Counted from the stretch's first letter, positions 1 through 14,103 are shown. The stretch: DNA of 64,000 bases from Numida meleagris (GCF_002078875.1 NC_034421.1:3535076-3599075), one strand, 5' to 3'. A program made the numbers and translations. The notes: generated by a model not told the origin, from the letters alone.

Positions 1-2003
1 TGAGAAGAGTATCCAAGGAGGCAACACTACTAAGGGAGCACTGCTACTGCTCCTTTAGTTTATCTGCTTATCCAGATTCCCCCACGTAGAAACTGGACTT
101 CTCACAACAGAAACAGGCTTCTAGGAAACAAAGGCAATAGAAGCACCAGGAAGGACTTGAAAAGAGTGGTGGAAGAGAAGATGACAGTAAGGAATCAGAC
201 TGGGAGGCACTGCTGCAGGCCCTGGAGCCCTGTGGCAGGCTATCTAGGCTCTGAAAGCAGAGTAAGATTCAGAGAAGGATGCCCTCATTGCTTCGCAACG
301 GGAGAATCTCACCTTGTTCAGGTACAACCTCCACCATCTCTGGATACATTTGGCTGCTTGCTCCCTCTTGCAATCTTCTTCACCTTTAACTGTGCAGACT
401 GGTGAACACTGAGAAGGAGAACCTTTAACTTATTACACTGATGCAAGTTAGAATGCTATGAGGAAATATAGGTTACAACTGACTCAGAAAAATCAACACT
501 AAAGTCATTAAATGTTCAGCCTGCCTGCAGGGTGGAAGGAGGTTAAAGAGGAAAATCTTAGTTCTGAATACTGCTCATGTTCAAGCCTATAATCTAGATG
601 AGTGTTACTGTAAAACATGCTCCTGTCCTTGTTTCAGCTGCTAGCTGAACGTGGGAATGGAAAGGTTTTCATCTACACAGACTTCTCTGTTTCTATGCAT
701 TGCTAAAGCCGTAGGAACTCCCACAGCGGAAACCAATGCTTTGTTGGTAAGAAACAATTTTTGTATTGACAGACTGAGAACAAATGTCAGGGTACCTAAT
801 TTTGCAATTCTTCTCCAAGTAACACTAATATTAACTAGCCTGGAAGCTCTCTCATGCCTCTTTCTGGCAGCTGGGACCCCAAAATCGTGTTTAAACTTAC
901 TGATGTGTTGGCCATCATGTGACACATTCAAGACTGAGCGCTTGTGTAAATCGGTACAACTCTACTCTTCTGCCTTGAAGAAATTAGTTAATTAGAGGAA
1001 AAAGACAAAGAAACAGAACAAAACAAGATTTTGTTCCAGATATTTCTGCTGAGGTGTGGCTGTATGTTGAGCCTCTGGCCATCTGATCCTTTTGATCCCT
1101 CAATATCACACCTATACCAATCATCTTACTTCACTTGCCAAACTAAAGTTACAACCGCACTTTTAAAACACGAATCTAATTTGCTGGTATAAAAAGGAAC
1201 GAGAGATTTTATAGAGTCTGAAAAAAGCTTCTTGATTCTCTGAAATGGATTTATTTATAACCTTTGAAACGCTGAGTTACATGCTTAAGTTTAGCAAATG
1301 GATCATGTTATATTAAAAGTGACAACCTACTATTAAAATGAAAAATTGGTAGGAACTTAGTGATAATTACAAATAATGGGAACATCTCAATAAATAGATG
1401 GTTACTGGCCAAGAATATACATAGTCTGCAGAGGAAAGAAGGGACTGTTCACTGGCTGTTTCTAAAAACTCAAGTTATTTGGTATTCAAAACATCATCTA
1501 GCATCCATCACCCTGTAACACAAAATCTAACTTAAATCCCTACAGAATTGCACTGCGTATCAAAAATAGCATCCTCTTAAGCTTATGGACGTTTATATTT
1601 TGGTACTACCTGTATTTCAAGGTTCTTTAATTTTAAAGTACAAATGATCAAAATCTCCTCTTACAATTGTTTGCTTTTAGTGAAGTGAGATTAACATGAC
1701 CACCCTGCATCTGAAAGCATTTCTGTCAGTGCCCACTCCTCCCTATAGACCAGCCACAACAACATTCAGCAAAGGGGTGGAAGATTACTGAGACATCAAG
1801 TTCATTCCTAGCTCATGAATGAAACAAATTGAGCACATAGGTCCATTTAAGAGTGACGAGGACAGATGGCTGCAAAAACACAGTTGTTAGACACCTAAGC
1901 AGAATGGAGAGGCTATGAATACTTCAACTCTAGAAAGAACTCAGTTTGAGGGGGTTAAGTGCTTACTGTACTGTTAAAAAATCCACAAAGCATTGTTCTG
2001 TAC
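1..2003. other. IQCE intron sequence at left edge, no exon recognised
   Basis: This AT-rich stretch lies downstream of the last recognised IQCE exon. Open frames at 157-405 and at 641-995 on both strands have no recognisable product and no convincing splice borders. I looked for an IQ-motif exon on the minus strand and did not find one, so the stretch is most likely a single large intron. Confidence 0.5.
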
Positions 2004-5000
2004 CTTATTAAGTTCCTCTAATGCATCTTCTGTCATTTGTCTCTCCTCTTCCTCCAATTTTGACTGTGATTTCCCTACTTTCTGTGTAAGGCTCTGCATT
2101 TCCCCACTGTGGTTGGAAAGGCAAAGATATTAATAGCTAGACATTTTCTGTTGTTCCTAGTTTGAATATACTGAACCTATTTCATGAAATTGGGTTACTT
2201 TGGCTTTTTTAAATGCCAAAGTGGGAGACGGTGCTCAGGATAACATTAGACATACTCTCACAGTAACAGACATTGAACACCAATTCTCAAGTTGCGACAG
2301 CAAAGCCTTAGGTTAAAATTAAAAAGAAAATGGCCCAAGGTGACAATGGTACAATTGATACTATTAATAATTCAACTGGATCTGAAATGATGACTGCCAA
2401 ATATGAAACTGTAGCAAAGTCCCATCTTACAAAGCAAAAAGGAAATCACTTATTTTTTTCCCTACATTTGCACAGGATTATTACCAATATATTAGGAATG
2501 GTCTAAAAGCAGAGGCTTCTAGACACTACAGTTTTTTCTTGTGAATTGAAAAAATGAATTGTGTGTCACTTCAAAAGAGAATATTCTTTAATGGGTTTTG
2601 GCTGGCTTTTTTTCTTGGTATTTATTCATTTCTTCTAAAGATCTACAAACACAAGATATGATACCTTAAAGTCTGCTCTTCCATAGTGCTTTCTTCCTTG
2701 TTATTCTGGTACTTCTGCAGCTCCAGCTCTGTTTCAGCCTTAGCCTGAAGTAACTGCTTGATGTCTAATCTATACAGGTATAAGGAAATGTAAGCAATAC
2801 TTTTAACATTCATATTTCAATAAAGTAATTATTTTTTATTTAAGCTTCTAAACAAAATGGGTTTTCTTAAATTTGGAAAGGAACTAAACATGTAATTTAC
2901 CCTTTTAAACAAAGCAGAATTTGTGAAGAGAGGCAAAGCGTTTTATGAGCGATACGCAGCTGCGTGCACATCTCTGCTCATGATCAGAATAACCTGCCTG
3001 CCCTTATGCAGTGACATATGAAACAAACCTAAGCCATTTAAATTGCAAATCAATTGCTAACAGGAGAGAAAGAAGACAGCGTGTCACCTAGCAGAAGGAA
3101 GACTTAAGTGGATAAAGTGGCAGATCAGAACACAACTTACGATAAAAAAAATACAAATTTTTGCAACAAAATACTTGCAAGAAGTGCTGCATAAACTGGC
3201 ATATAACCCTTCAAAAGCTTTTACTTGTGGTTGGCAAAAAGAAGCGTGAAAAATGTTTTAAGAAAAATGATGAAATTCTTTTTCTATCCTTTTGCTTACT
3301 TTTCTTCCCTATATCATAATTTTACAACACTAATAGGATGAGAAGAAGCTTCTGAAATAGAAGGGGAAGGCACCCTCAAAATCTGTTCCTTTTACTGAAA
3401 ATGTGAAGAAGGTATTACATCACTTTATAAGGTATGAAATTCACACCTCCAAAAATTCACACCTCAGACAACTACTGCACTTACTCTTTGCTAAGTAGGA
3501 GACTTTGAAGAGCACTCCTATCACTCTTCAGTTTCTTCACTAGCCCTCGGAGACGACAGCATTCCTCAATGTGATCCACCTGTTGAGAGGCTGGATGACT
3601 TGGGTCTGTAGAAGGTGAAGATGACACACCAAGTAACTGTGATGACTCGCTATCTGCTGATGACACTCTGGTGTTCTCCATGTCACCTACTTTCTGAGCA
3701 GGATAAATTGACACAAAAGAAAACATAAAAAGAAGAAAATTAAGTTCAGCATAAAACAATTTCACCTAGGCCATGAGAAAAGGCGAAATGAAAACTGTTT
3801 CTAAAATATGCATCTACCTCTAATAACTGAGAAAAGAAAAGAAGAAAAGGGGAGGAAGGGGACATGGAGCAGACATCAGTTCACATGTGTGAGATAGAAT
3901 ACACACCGCCACGAGCACAAGCCAGTGGTTCTATATGTTCTGCTTAGAGACAGTTAAGATGGCCATATGAATATTAACACTCACCTTTTCTAGTTCCAAA
4001 ATCCGCCTCATAAGCCTCTGCCTGCTCCATTCACTATAATCTAAATACAACAACAAAGATTTAAGCAGGGAACTGCGTCAGTGAATTAATATTTTTCTGT
4101 CCATACAAAAGGACCACTTTAAGATCACTGAGCCTCAGCTTTAAAGATGCAGCAATGAAAAGATGAAAGTGATATTGATGTATGTGACTTCCTACACCAG
4201 TTAGCTCAGAAATCAATATAAGCCATTGATATTTATCCATTTCCAACAACTGAAAAAAATTGCCAGCAAATTTCAACCTTTAAGTGATTGCAGTCCAGAA
4301 TTTCTCAGGGATAATAATAAAGAAAACCCAGGTCATCCTGGAGCAGCATCCCCACAATTTAGAGAGACCCCTCCAACACACATCTCATTACAACCTTCAC
4401 CCACCCCAAACCTCCATTTTTGTTTTACGTCCCTTATTTCTGCTGCTCTGGGGTCCTGCCCTCCCTCTCAAATACCTTTCAAAAGTCCCTTGCCCCACAT
4501 TCACCAACTTCTCAGTGCCTACTTTTTGTTTTACTGGATGCAGAACTGCTCAGTATGTGATCTAGATCTTCTTTCAGACATCGATTCTCATTCTGCAGTT
4601 CCTTGATATTCCGGGACAACCTCAGGACAGCAGCATTCAGTGTCTTGAGCCGTTTTTGGGTATCTCTGCCCTCTGCACTTGAAAAAGGATCAAAAACAGG
4701 AACTTAAGTTAAAAGCAGAGAATGAAAAAGCAGCATCAGAAGAAATGAAACAACCTCACTATCTAGCTGGCTAAGTTAATTGTCTCCCCTTCCTCCCTGA
4801 TAACATTTCTGAGTGTTTTTGATTAGAGAAGTTGAAAGTTTTTCCTAAAAGAATAAAGATCATCCCGCTCAACACTTCCACAATTATTTTAATTTACATC
4901 AGTGTAAGAAATTAAACTTTGAAAGTTCATTTATTACTTATTTTCCTCTCGTGCTCATTTCTTTAGTGCATAAACAGGAGTGCTCATCTGAGTTTTACTT

Positions 5001-8000
5001 ATTTTCCCACTTCTTTTATTCACAAATCTTACAATGCCTTACCAGGAATCTGTGGACCACAGATCAAAAAGCACTTCAGCCAATGCTGAGACAGAGACTT
5101 CTCTTAAAAACTGTTCAACACAGAAAGCTAACCTGTGTGCTCCAAATCGCTATCTTTCGCTCTACAAGCAGACTGAGAATGGAAGAACAGGCTATACACA
5201 GAAGGAATAACTCAAATCCTACACATAAATGTATTTAGAGATAACTGTGAATCCTGCTCTAATGTGAAAGAAACTGATCCTGTGAAAGTAAACTCCTGAG
5301 AAATCTCTTTCTTTCTTTAAGATAAAAACAGATTTGGTAGATGCTACTTACACTGACGTGGTGGAAATGAGAAGCACCAGAAAAGGGAAAGCCTGCTCTG
5401 CGTTAGAAATACTTTAAGTGTTACAATGATTCTGCCTTTCTAATTTTCCTAATAAAAGAAGGAAGAAATCTCAGCTTCCAGCTGTTCAAAGTTGTAAAGC
5501 TTGTTAGCAAAAGAGATTTCTAGTGAGATGAAGCACTTAATACTGTGAGAAAGTTCTTGAAATCTTACTTCTGAAATCAAAGGATGGACCTAGTTTTGGA
5601 CAAATGCCACCGTAAAGGAATCTTACATCACTTATTCACTGAAATAATTGTAAGGTAAAGGGGAAGATGGTCTACAACTGTGCTACCAGAGTGAAAAAAT
5701 TGAACCAAATTTACGTTTTGGAAATTGAAATCAAGAAAAACACAAACAAACAAAGGTGTCCAGATATCATGGAAGACCATTCATAGAGCTGTCCCAGGCA
5801 GGAAGGAAAAAAACCCAAACCACAGAATCACCAAAACTGCGAGGTGACAGAAACCATAACGATTACTGAATGTCACTATTTTAGGCTCATCAAAACTAAA
5901 ATGAAACACCTGCTGACCATTCTGAGGATTTGAAAGCTTATCTTAATTTTGTGGTTACAATTGCAAGCCACAGCTTCACATAGAAATACTCATAGTTAAT
6001 ACTGAAAAAAGAGCAGTTAAATGTCATTCACTTCAGCCACAAGTAATGTAGGCAAGCTTCATGAAAGAAACACTCCTTCTGTGTGCCAGAGTCTTGACCT
6101 TCAACTTCACCTATTATTTCAGTGCTCGGCCTCTCAAGTAGAGACTGACAGTCAAATAATCAAGAGAGACGGCCCTGACCACTGCTTTTCAATGTGATGA
6201 ATAAATGAGGACAAGGAAGAGACCTGATGACTCATTTTCACCTGTGACTAAATTAAGAGTGATGGTTACAGCCGTGAGAGGCCAGTCACTGCATGTTCGA
6301 GCCAAGAGATGAACACCTTTTAAAAACAGTGACAAATCAAATTCTAGTTTTCAATCTACAGGAGTCAACAGGAATTAGGGAAACACAACTAGCACGCATA
6401 ACGACCCATAAAGAGCTCTCATGTTTCCATCAGTCCAAAGATGGATGACACCCCAAAATTAAGATAGCTGCCTCTGCTTAAAACAACGCTAGGAGGACAA
6501 GCAAGTTTTGATGTGGTGTGCTAGCATGTTTTCTTACCCCACGAGGCTATTACCCTCTTCTCAGCTTGACCAACACTGACTTGCACACATGCTCTTACTT
6601 TGGTCTAGCTTTGTCTTTTGGCTTTGTGCTTTGATTTTTAGTTCCCCCAGAGATCATTTCTCACAGCACGTTTCCCTTTACTACTGTCTATACGCTTCTG
6701 TGCACTACTGACAAGCATCAGTACAAGCTTCTTCAACAGTATCTTACTAGTGCCACTCACGGATATCTCACAGAAGCAACCCTGAGCTTTGGATCCGTAT
6801 CTCCGTGCCAGAACTGACTCAGCTGTAAAACGCTAACATCTCTTGAGTTCGTTTCAACTGTCAGTAGCAAAAGAGCAAGTGTGATCATGAGGGAGATGGA
6901 TTTTATTTAACTGAGATAAACTTTCAGAGACTTTCACAGCTTTTTTGGGTTTTTAAATATCTCTAGCATTTTTTTCACATCCACTAAATGACCTATCTAC
7001 AAGAAAGAAAGAAGTGACTAAAGAAAAATGACAAATGTAGTTGTTTTCCATTAGAAGCATACAAGTGATATACCAGATACATATAATATTTGCCTCAAAA
7101 GAGTTAACATACTTTTTCTTCATAGTCTCAGATTTTGCCAGGAGGATTTGGAGACGATGAACCTGGAAGTAGGAAATATACATTCTATTAATGAGCTAGC
7201 TGAGCTAAGCTGACATAACTAATACAACACATTTGTTCATTATAGGAAAATCAGAGGAAGACCCTTTGGGTAGTCATAAATTCAATGATGCCATCGCTGA
7301 AAATCAGGCTAGTTATGTTGGCTTTCACCTGTACAATACACTTATAGACGTACATTAGTTTCATTATTCCCCCTTCTTGGTTAACGCACTCAACTAATTG
7401 AAGAAAAGTTTTTGTGGTACATATAGTTGGAGCTTTAAGAATATCAAGGAAAATTCTATTCTAATTACATCTGTACCTAAGCTGTAGGAAATCTAAAACC
7501 TTTGAACAACTGGGCAAACTTCCTTTCCAGCATGCACGTTGAGAGCCTTGTCAGATGTACCTCTTCGCAGTAGGTCTCCATAGCTATCCTCATTTCTTCC
7601 AAATTAGTGGTCTTCAAGTCTGACTGGAATTCGCTGAAAATAGAAGAATACAAAAGTTAATCCAGCAACATTGGCAAAGACACAGCAATGCTTGCTGATT
7701 TACAGTTTCTGGGTGGGCGGTTTATAATTTCTAAGACATTCTCACTGTTTATTAATCTGTGTTAAGAAACAGAAGAATATGGGTGAAAAAAAAATAGCAC
7801 GCATTTCCAATTCCCTTATTATATTATCCAAGTCCCTACCCCTCCAAAGTCATACTTGATAGTGTTGTCTTTCTCCTTGCACTGTTGTTCTAGCTTGAAA
7901 ATCTTCTGTTTTAATCCACTAACCACCTACAGAAAGAACAAAGAGCTAGAATATTCCATCTCTTCACATAAGTTCCATTTCTCCATAATCTTGCCCCTTC

Positions 8001-11000
8001 TGTAAGTTGTACTTAATCAGACATACATACTCCTACATACTTTAGTAAATCATATACACATTTGCTATCCTGAGACTCTAACTTACATCTATGGTAACAT
8101 AACCAGCTCAATAATATTTACATACAATCATTAAAAGAACAACAACAACAACTGCACCCGTTACCCTGTTAAATTAAAAGCAGCAAGGGAAAACACTGAT
8201 GCAAACAGATTCAAGGAAGTGACAAAGAAAGCTATCTGCAATATGGTTAATTCCAGACTCTTGGCTCAACTCAGCAAGAGGAAAAAAGGATAAATGAAAG
8301 CAAAAGGCAGTGACGAAACTATTACCCATCCATTATCAGCCTTCTTCGCTGACAAAGCTCGTGCCAGCTCAGAGCCCTGCAAGAGAAGACAAATAAAGCA
8401 AGTGACAAACTGCTACTTCATTCTTCTGTTAGCTCTTTCCACAGGACTTTCTAATTTACTCATCTCCACAGTCATTTCACAGTCCAACAGCTTAAATTCT
8501 AAAGTCCCTGTGCTCACCATTTTGTATTAGCACAGCTCTACCAAAACACAGATGAGCATACATAAAGCAATAGGCACAAGGAATTGTATTTAGTTTATGT
8601 GCAAGGGGGCTACAGAGGTGAAGAATCCAGAACACTGTGAGAAGATTCTGGTAACTGCTCAATGTCAGATAAGAGCCAGTTCCAAATGGCTCCAAAAGGT
8701 ACCCACTGCTAGACAAAGTGAGATAAGGAAATGAGGGTCACACTGCTCCGCACTCTTTTGTCAATTTTTACCCCCTGCCCTACAGAAACAGTCACCCTGG
8801 AAGGATCCAACAGTTGCTCAATCTGTTTATCCTTTCTGTTATTCTCCTCTTCTAGTCGACGGAGCTTAGTTTTCATTCGATTTCCTTCATTTTTCTGAGC
8901 TTGTATTATCTAAAAGAGGAGAGAAAAATCCTAAGCTCATTTCAGAAACACTGAGCTTTTACATGAGTTGTTACTGGCATCAAAACACTTCCAATTATGA
9001 TGGCCAGGAAAAAGCAAAAAAAAACAAACAAACAAAAAAAAAAACCAACAAAGACCATCACAGTTTACCAGGGCTGACAGGTAAGGGAGATGACAGGGCA
9101 AAGATAAAGTTATTTATAAAGACAAATAAAAGTTTTAATACAATGGCCACCTTACACAAATGATCTGCAACAGCCAAGATTTCTTTTTATAAGCATTCCC
9201 AGTGTTCAGCTTGTCCTCATCTTTCATATACTGCACAAAGCTCACCTGACAAACCATCACAGAATTGTTTGAGTTGGAAGAGACCTTTAAAGGTGATCTA
9301 GTCCAACTCCCCTGCAACGAACAGGGACATCTGGTCTCATCACACTGTTAAAACATGATGAGCAATATCCAAGAGTGGAAAACAAAAAAAGAAAAAAAGA
9401 AAAGAGGTTGGGTTGAGGTGCAAAGAAACCAATGCAGTGAACTTTTTCTGTGTCCAGCTAGGGCCATGGCTGGGGTTTAGGACTGGATATGCTTCAAGGT
9501 TTCTATATCCAGTACCGAGAAGTATTTATCACACCATAAGAACAATTAAATTACCTTAAACAGATAAAAGTTTAGTTTAGACCTTGCATTATAAATACAA
9601 AAATGTTGGGTGGGTATCTCAGTTGTACCACAGTATTCTGTCCAGACATGTACAGATAGACAGAGCGACCCTATGGCTTTCACTATGTAAGCATCAGAGA
9701 GACAGTACCTTTTTCAATTCTATAATTTCATCATACATATCTTCTTTCTCCTTGTAGTCAGGAGTTCCAGGAATGTAGCCTACAGAAAAAGGTGCATAAA
9801 ATAAGCAGATCTGAAAGAAATATTTTTCCTAAATGAAAACCTTAAAGGAAAAATATTTAGAACATCATCAAATTGGGAACTAGGCCATTTAAAAGAAAGA
9901 AACTAAATCAGCAAAAAAATTAATTTTATAAATGGAAATGAAATAGAGGTGTTACCAAATGAACTTTCTGTTACGTCTTATGGCAAATTTCTCCTAAATA
10001 TTTCTTTTCTTTCTCATGCTAAATTAAAACATACATCTGAAGAAAAACACACTTCACAGAAGACTGAACTCTTTTCCCAGCAATTATTTACGACACGCAT
10101 CTAAAGACATCCAAAATGTGTTTTTTTATTGACGCTTAATGGGTGAAAGTTTATTGCCTTTTAGAGTTGCCACAAGCTATGTGTTAGCAGTAACAGTATA
10201 GGTGGCATTTGAAATGGAATTTAACACTGGGATTTTTTAACTTCACAGTTCTCATTTTAAAGAAAGAACAGGATAAAAGTTTCAAATTTTGCTTTTCTTA
10301 TTACACCCAGTTGATTTTAATATCTCAACCACATGATAGAACACTTTCTAGAGAAGAAGTAAAAGGAGTCAATTACATAGAATTTCAGGCAAGCAGATGG
10401 TTTCTATCAATGGTTCCTAAACTATGCTTTGCAAAGTCACAATAAATTGTCTACAGCTGGCCCATTGAACCATATTATATTTGCAATGTTTTCAGCTGAA
10501 AATGCATGGCAATTTGCAAGAAGTCCTGAAAGCTAATAGTGATTCATTGCTCAAAAAATCTGGGAGCTGCCTCAACCAATTTGTAAATCTCAACAGTACT
10601 CCAGTGATCATATTTTGACACGTGTTTTAACATAGGTTGAACTGAAACGGGTCTTGTTTTACTAGAGCTATGATGCTAAAATAACAGTGTATGAGTTTAC
10701 GTGGAAGAAAACCAGATTGCTAACTTCTATCCACCACACAGTTACAGAGTTTACCATTACTAGAAGAACGGGAATGTTTGGGCTTCTTCATTCCTAGAGC
10801 TTCCTTCAAATACTCCGGAGTGCTACTAGAAATGCCAGCTCGCGTATGTCTCATGTCAACATCTGATTTCAGGCAATGGCTCATTCCTGCCAACAAAAAA
10901 GGAACAAAATGCAAAAATCAGGGATAATTGTGAATTACATTTGTGGATTTATTCTGAGCAAGTATAACACCGAAAGCTCCAGATGCTGTTAATTATTCCC

Positions 11001-13976
11001 ACTATAAATTCCAATGCTCAAGATCAGATGACTTCAACTCAGTTCCAACCACTCAAATAAATACTATGGAAACAACTTCCTATGCACCCTCTAACCAAAT
11101 ACACATTTCCTGTTTAAGAGTTCGTATGTTAAGCTGTCCCCAGCAATGAATTGTATCTATGCTATAGATAAAAATTCTACACTGATACCTTGTTTCAGTG
11201 ATCCCAGCCACATCTGCTTTGGGTTTCTTATAGCTGCACTCTCAAAATGTGCATTGCCCGTCCCCTGTAGAGATCTCCAAACTGCAGCTTTTTTAGGATA
11301 CAGTTGTGTGCTAGAGCTGTACGGAGACTCTAAAACAAAAGAAAATATCTCAGCCTCATACCTCTACAGGAAGAAGCAATTTCACAAAAAAATCATAGTT
11401 GAAATTAAGGAACTGTTCTAAATTCCATCATTTAGAGATCCCAGGCAAAGGAAGAAGATAGATATGCACCTATCAGAAGAGCGTGCCCCCTCCTTGCCCT
11501 AGAGCAAAAATCTGAAGTGCTATGTGATTTCTTTTATTACAAACAAAACAAAGTAACAACAATCAGCAACAGCAACTGAGATTACGTTTTCTTTGAAATA
11601 TTCACTGTAAATACAGAAAGGAAAGTAAATGGAAAAGCATGGTAAGAAACATAAAACCCGTAAAAATAAACCACAAACACACTACACCTGCAGATCCAGT
11701 ACTAATGGAGAATAATATTCCGCATTCTACTTCTAAAGTGATGGAGAAAAAATAAAATAAACAGAAGCGCTTCATCTACAAACATGAACAGCTACTAGGT
11801 GGTAGGATGTGCAGCTCTGCTAATTCCAGTGTCTACAAAAGTCTAACTTCACTGGTTACAGAACACAAATCTCAACCAGAGGTGCTCCACACACACAGTG
11901 AACAATTCTAGTGAGAATAAATATGTTGTTTCAAAGAAATCTACCAGCTCCTGAGCCCCACAGAAATCTATCTTGTTATGCACACTGGAAGCAGAAGAAC
12001 AGATGTTTCAACTCTTACTTGGTGACTTTGGAGGCTTGTGAAAGATCTTCTTCTTTAATTTCTAGAAGAAAAAAGAAGATGGCATACTTAATATATCATG
12101 CTCTCTGAACACTCAAGCATATAACTACAAAATTGGCTTAAATCTCCATTTTATATGAAGAGCACTTGTCCTAATAACACAGAATCTTTTGTGCAGAAAA
12201 CAAAATCAGAAGCATTAAATACACACAGATTTGGCCACAGCAACAGTCACCAAAATTAGGATGGTACCTACTGAAGCTTTATGCTACAAAGTAGTCTACT
12301 CATGCTCAGAATACTAAGACCTTCCTGGTCTCTCCTACACACAACAGCATACCCAAGATGATCACAGAGCAGAGGCTGTACCAGAGTGGAGTAAGACCAT
12401 TTCTCTGAAGCCTTGTTCAATTCCATTAAAACACTGTAAAATAATTACTTAGTCCCTCAACTTGATCAAACAGCAAAATGAAGCCAAACATCATTTGCAG
12501 GTCCCAGAAAATTTAGAAGCCAGAATTACATCTGGAATTAGAAGAGGTTTTCATATCAAACTACACTGCAGTAAGATTGTTAGCTCTCCTCTCTGAAGGA
12601 TGCCTTATCAACCAGGAGCCATCACACGGGTGTAGCATGTGCAAGAACATCCTGAGAGGCCTTTTTAAGGCGTTTATCTGCAGCATGCTATTAATACAAC
12701 TCACCATTTCTTCATCTGATTCACAGGTTATCACAGACAAGCTGTCATCTCCCTGGGAAATAAACACAAACTGTGACATTTGCTACTCTCCAACTAATTG
12801 TTTTTAATACATATCCAGAATAATTTGTTACTAACACAACGGAGCTTGAATGCATCAAATGCCAATGGGAAACAAGTCATCACCTTTACAAACACAGCAC
12901 GATCCACGTTCCGTGTATTAACAGTGCAAGTCACGTCAGACACAAACCACAGAGATTAGGCACTTCGGTGTGCACTATCACACAGCTGGGCCTTCAGGTG
13001 CCCCATCTTCCAAACTGCAGGCTCTCCATGAGCCTTTTCCCAGTCACACCTGCTCAAGCAGCAACTCACCCTTTCGTCCCCTTCCTCCCTCACTTGTTCC
13101 CACCCTTGCTTTGCTACGCTACGGGAATGTTTAACAGACTGAAAAAGCGATGGGGCTGAGAAGAAAAGACAAACTAATGAATCAAAAACGCGTTTGATTT
13201 TTCCTTCTGCTTCTCAAACGTGAGCATATCCACAGCAGAAGGAAAATTTCCACTTCTCTTTCAGATGACACAAATGCACGCTGCCCTCACAGAGGAACGT
13301 TTTCACTTGCTGCCAACTCCGTGGCGCTTCCAGCTGCAGCCCCATTCTTTGGAAAGATGCTGATCTATCTCGCTGCGAGAGGCGAGGAGGGGACGAGGTA
13401 CGTTTCAGACTCCCAGCTGACAGGAAAAGAGATGAGGCTGACAACAACAGAGCAGATAAAGCAGCTTTTTGTGCTGGCTGAGAGCAGGCACGCGTGTCTC
13501 TCACGCACTATGCCGGTTAGCTTTTAATTTCCTGAGGCAATGTTCCCTGCAGCACACCGAGATATTATTTTTGTTATTTTTAAGGCCTTTTCATCACATC
13601 GTGCAATCTACCCACACAGCTGCGCCTTGTCGCATCAGGAATCACAATGAGGAAGGCACTCGGGCCTAGCACAGCACTCAGCCGGGTAGGAAGGTGCCAC
13701 AACAAAAGCACCTCAGTCCCTGGAAACATTCGGCCTCAAAGCCTCCATCGGGCTGCCGGGGGGGGGACAGAAATGAGCGCTATACCCCTTTGCTACAGAC
13801 CGAGGCCTCGCTCCTCCTCTAGCAACCACTACCTCGTCGGTCTGACGATCCTGAGAGGGCTCCGGGCTCTGCCGCGGCCCCACAGGCAGCCCCGTACCCG
13901 GGCTGCTCTCCTCCCCTCGCTGCCCGCTCCTTACCAGCTCCCCTTCCGCGGCCGCCTCGCCGCCCCCGCGGGCCAT
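2004..13976 (-). CDS. IQCE: IQCE, IQ motif-containing protein E (5' part, 17 exons, runs off left edge)
   Basis: IQCE is a ciliary-base scaffold that, with EFCAB7, anchors the EVC-EVC2 complex for Hedgehog signalling. Coding exons in transcription order: 13935-13976, 12705-12752, 12019-12061, 11189-11329, 10755-10862, 9709-9779, 8796-8909, 8326-8376, 7856-7926, 7561-7633, 7113-7162, 6538-6575 (tentative), 4535-4672, 3985-4040, 3485-3693, 2665-2769, 2004-2106. They sum to 1,461 nt, 487 codons, all joined in phase. The protein starts MARGGGEAAAEGEL and then follows the human protein: GDDSLS, FHKPPKSPKSPY, a stretch reading PGTPDYKEKEDMYDEIIELK, a coiled coil with TKLRRLEEEN and RKDKQIEQLLDPSR, then TTNLEEMRIAMETY, EEVHRLQ, CLKEDLD and RRILELEK. 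The window ends inside the coiled-coil part. The C-terminal IQ motifs, which bind calmodulin in this family, are not visible and should lie left of base 1. Identity rests on remembered human sequence. Individual borders could be off by a few bases. Confidence 0.9.
6538..6575 (-). CDS. IQCE: Tentative IQCE microexon (38 nt)
   Basis: The exon at 7113-7162 ends with two bases of a codon. The next recognised exon, 4535-4672, must be entered with one base pending to read its conserved KRLKTLN and ENRCLKEDLD segments. Joined directly they shift frame, so something of length 2 modulo 3 must lie between. This 38-nt segment has an AG acceptor and a GTAAGA donor on the minus strand, restores the frame exactly and adds residues containing GQAEKR, about where human IQCE has a short basic insert containing GEKK. 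Against it, the acceptor has almost no pyrimidine tract. Another small exon in the intron is possible. Confidence 0.35.
9252..9340 (-). mobile_element. CR1 LINE 3'-end fragment in IQCE intron
   Basis: The plus strand contains ATCACAGAATTGTTTGAG followed by TTGGAAGAGACC and CTAGTCCAACTCCCCTGC. This is the reverse complement of the conserved 3' end of avian CR1 retroposons, so the element points along the minus strand. It is short and truncated at its 5' end, as most CR1 copies are. The outer borders are approximate. Confidence 0.85.
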
Positions 13977-14038
13977 AGCGGGCGGGCGGCCTCAGGGGGC
14001 GGCGGGACCGACTTCAGGCCATGGCGCCCAGCGCGGGG

Positions 14039-14048
14039 CACTTCCGGG
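14039..14048 (-). promoter_or_regulatory. ETS/GABPA-type site
   Basis: CACTTCCGGG on the plus strand reads CCCGGAAGTG on the minus strand, a good match to the GABPA/ELK consensus common in CpG-island housekeeping promoters. It lies 5 bp from the X-box. Confidence 0.6.
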
Positions 14049-14053
14049 TTGCG

Positions 14054-14067
14054 GTAGCCATGGCAAC
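14054..14067. promoter_or_regulatory. RFX X-box motif
   Basis: GTAGCCATGGCAAC fits the X-box consensus GTNRCC, 0-3 spacer bases, RGYAAC at every defined position, with a 2-base spacer. Two more GGCAAC half-sites follow at 14070-14075 and 14078-14083. RFX factors drive many ciliary genes, and IQCE, whose start codon is about 80 bp away, is ciliary. Binding itself is inferred. Confidence 0.65.
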
Positions 14068-14103
14068 GAGGCAACGCGGCAACGAGGCTCCGGGGCCGAG
14101 CGT

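Noticed and set aside
641..995. Open frames on both strands near the left edge, considered as an IQCE IQ-motif exon
   Set aside because: The minus-strand translation has no IQ consensus and no matching splice borders.
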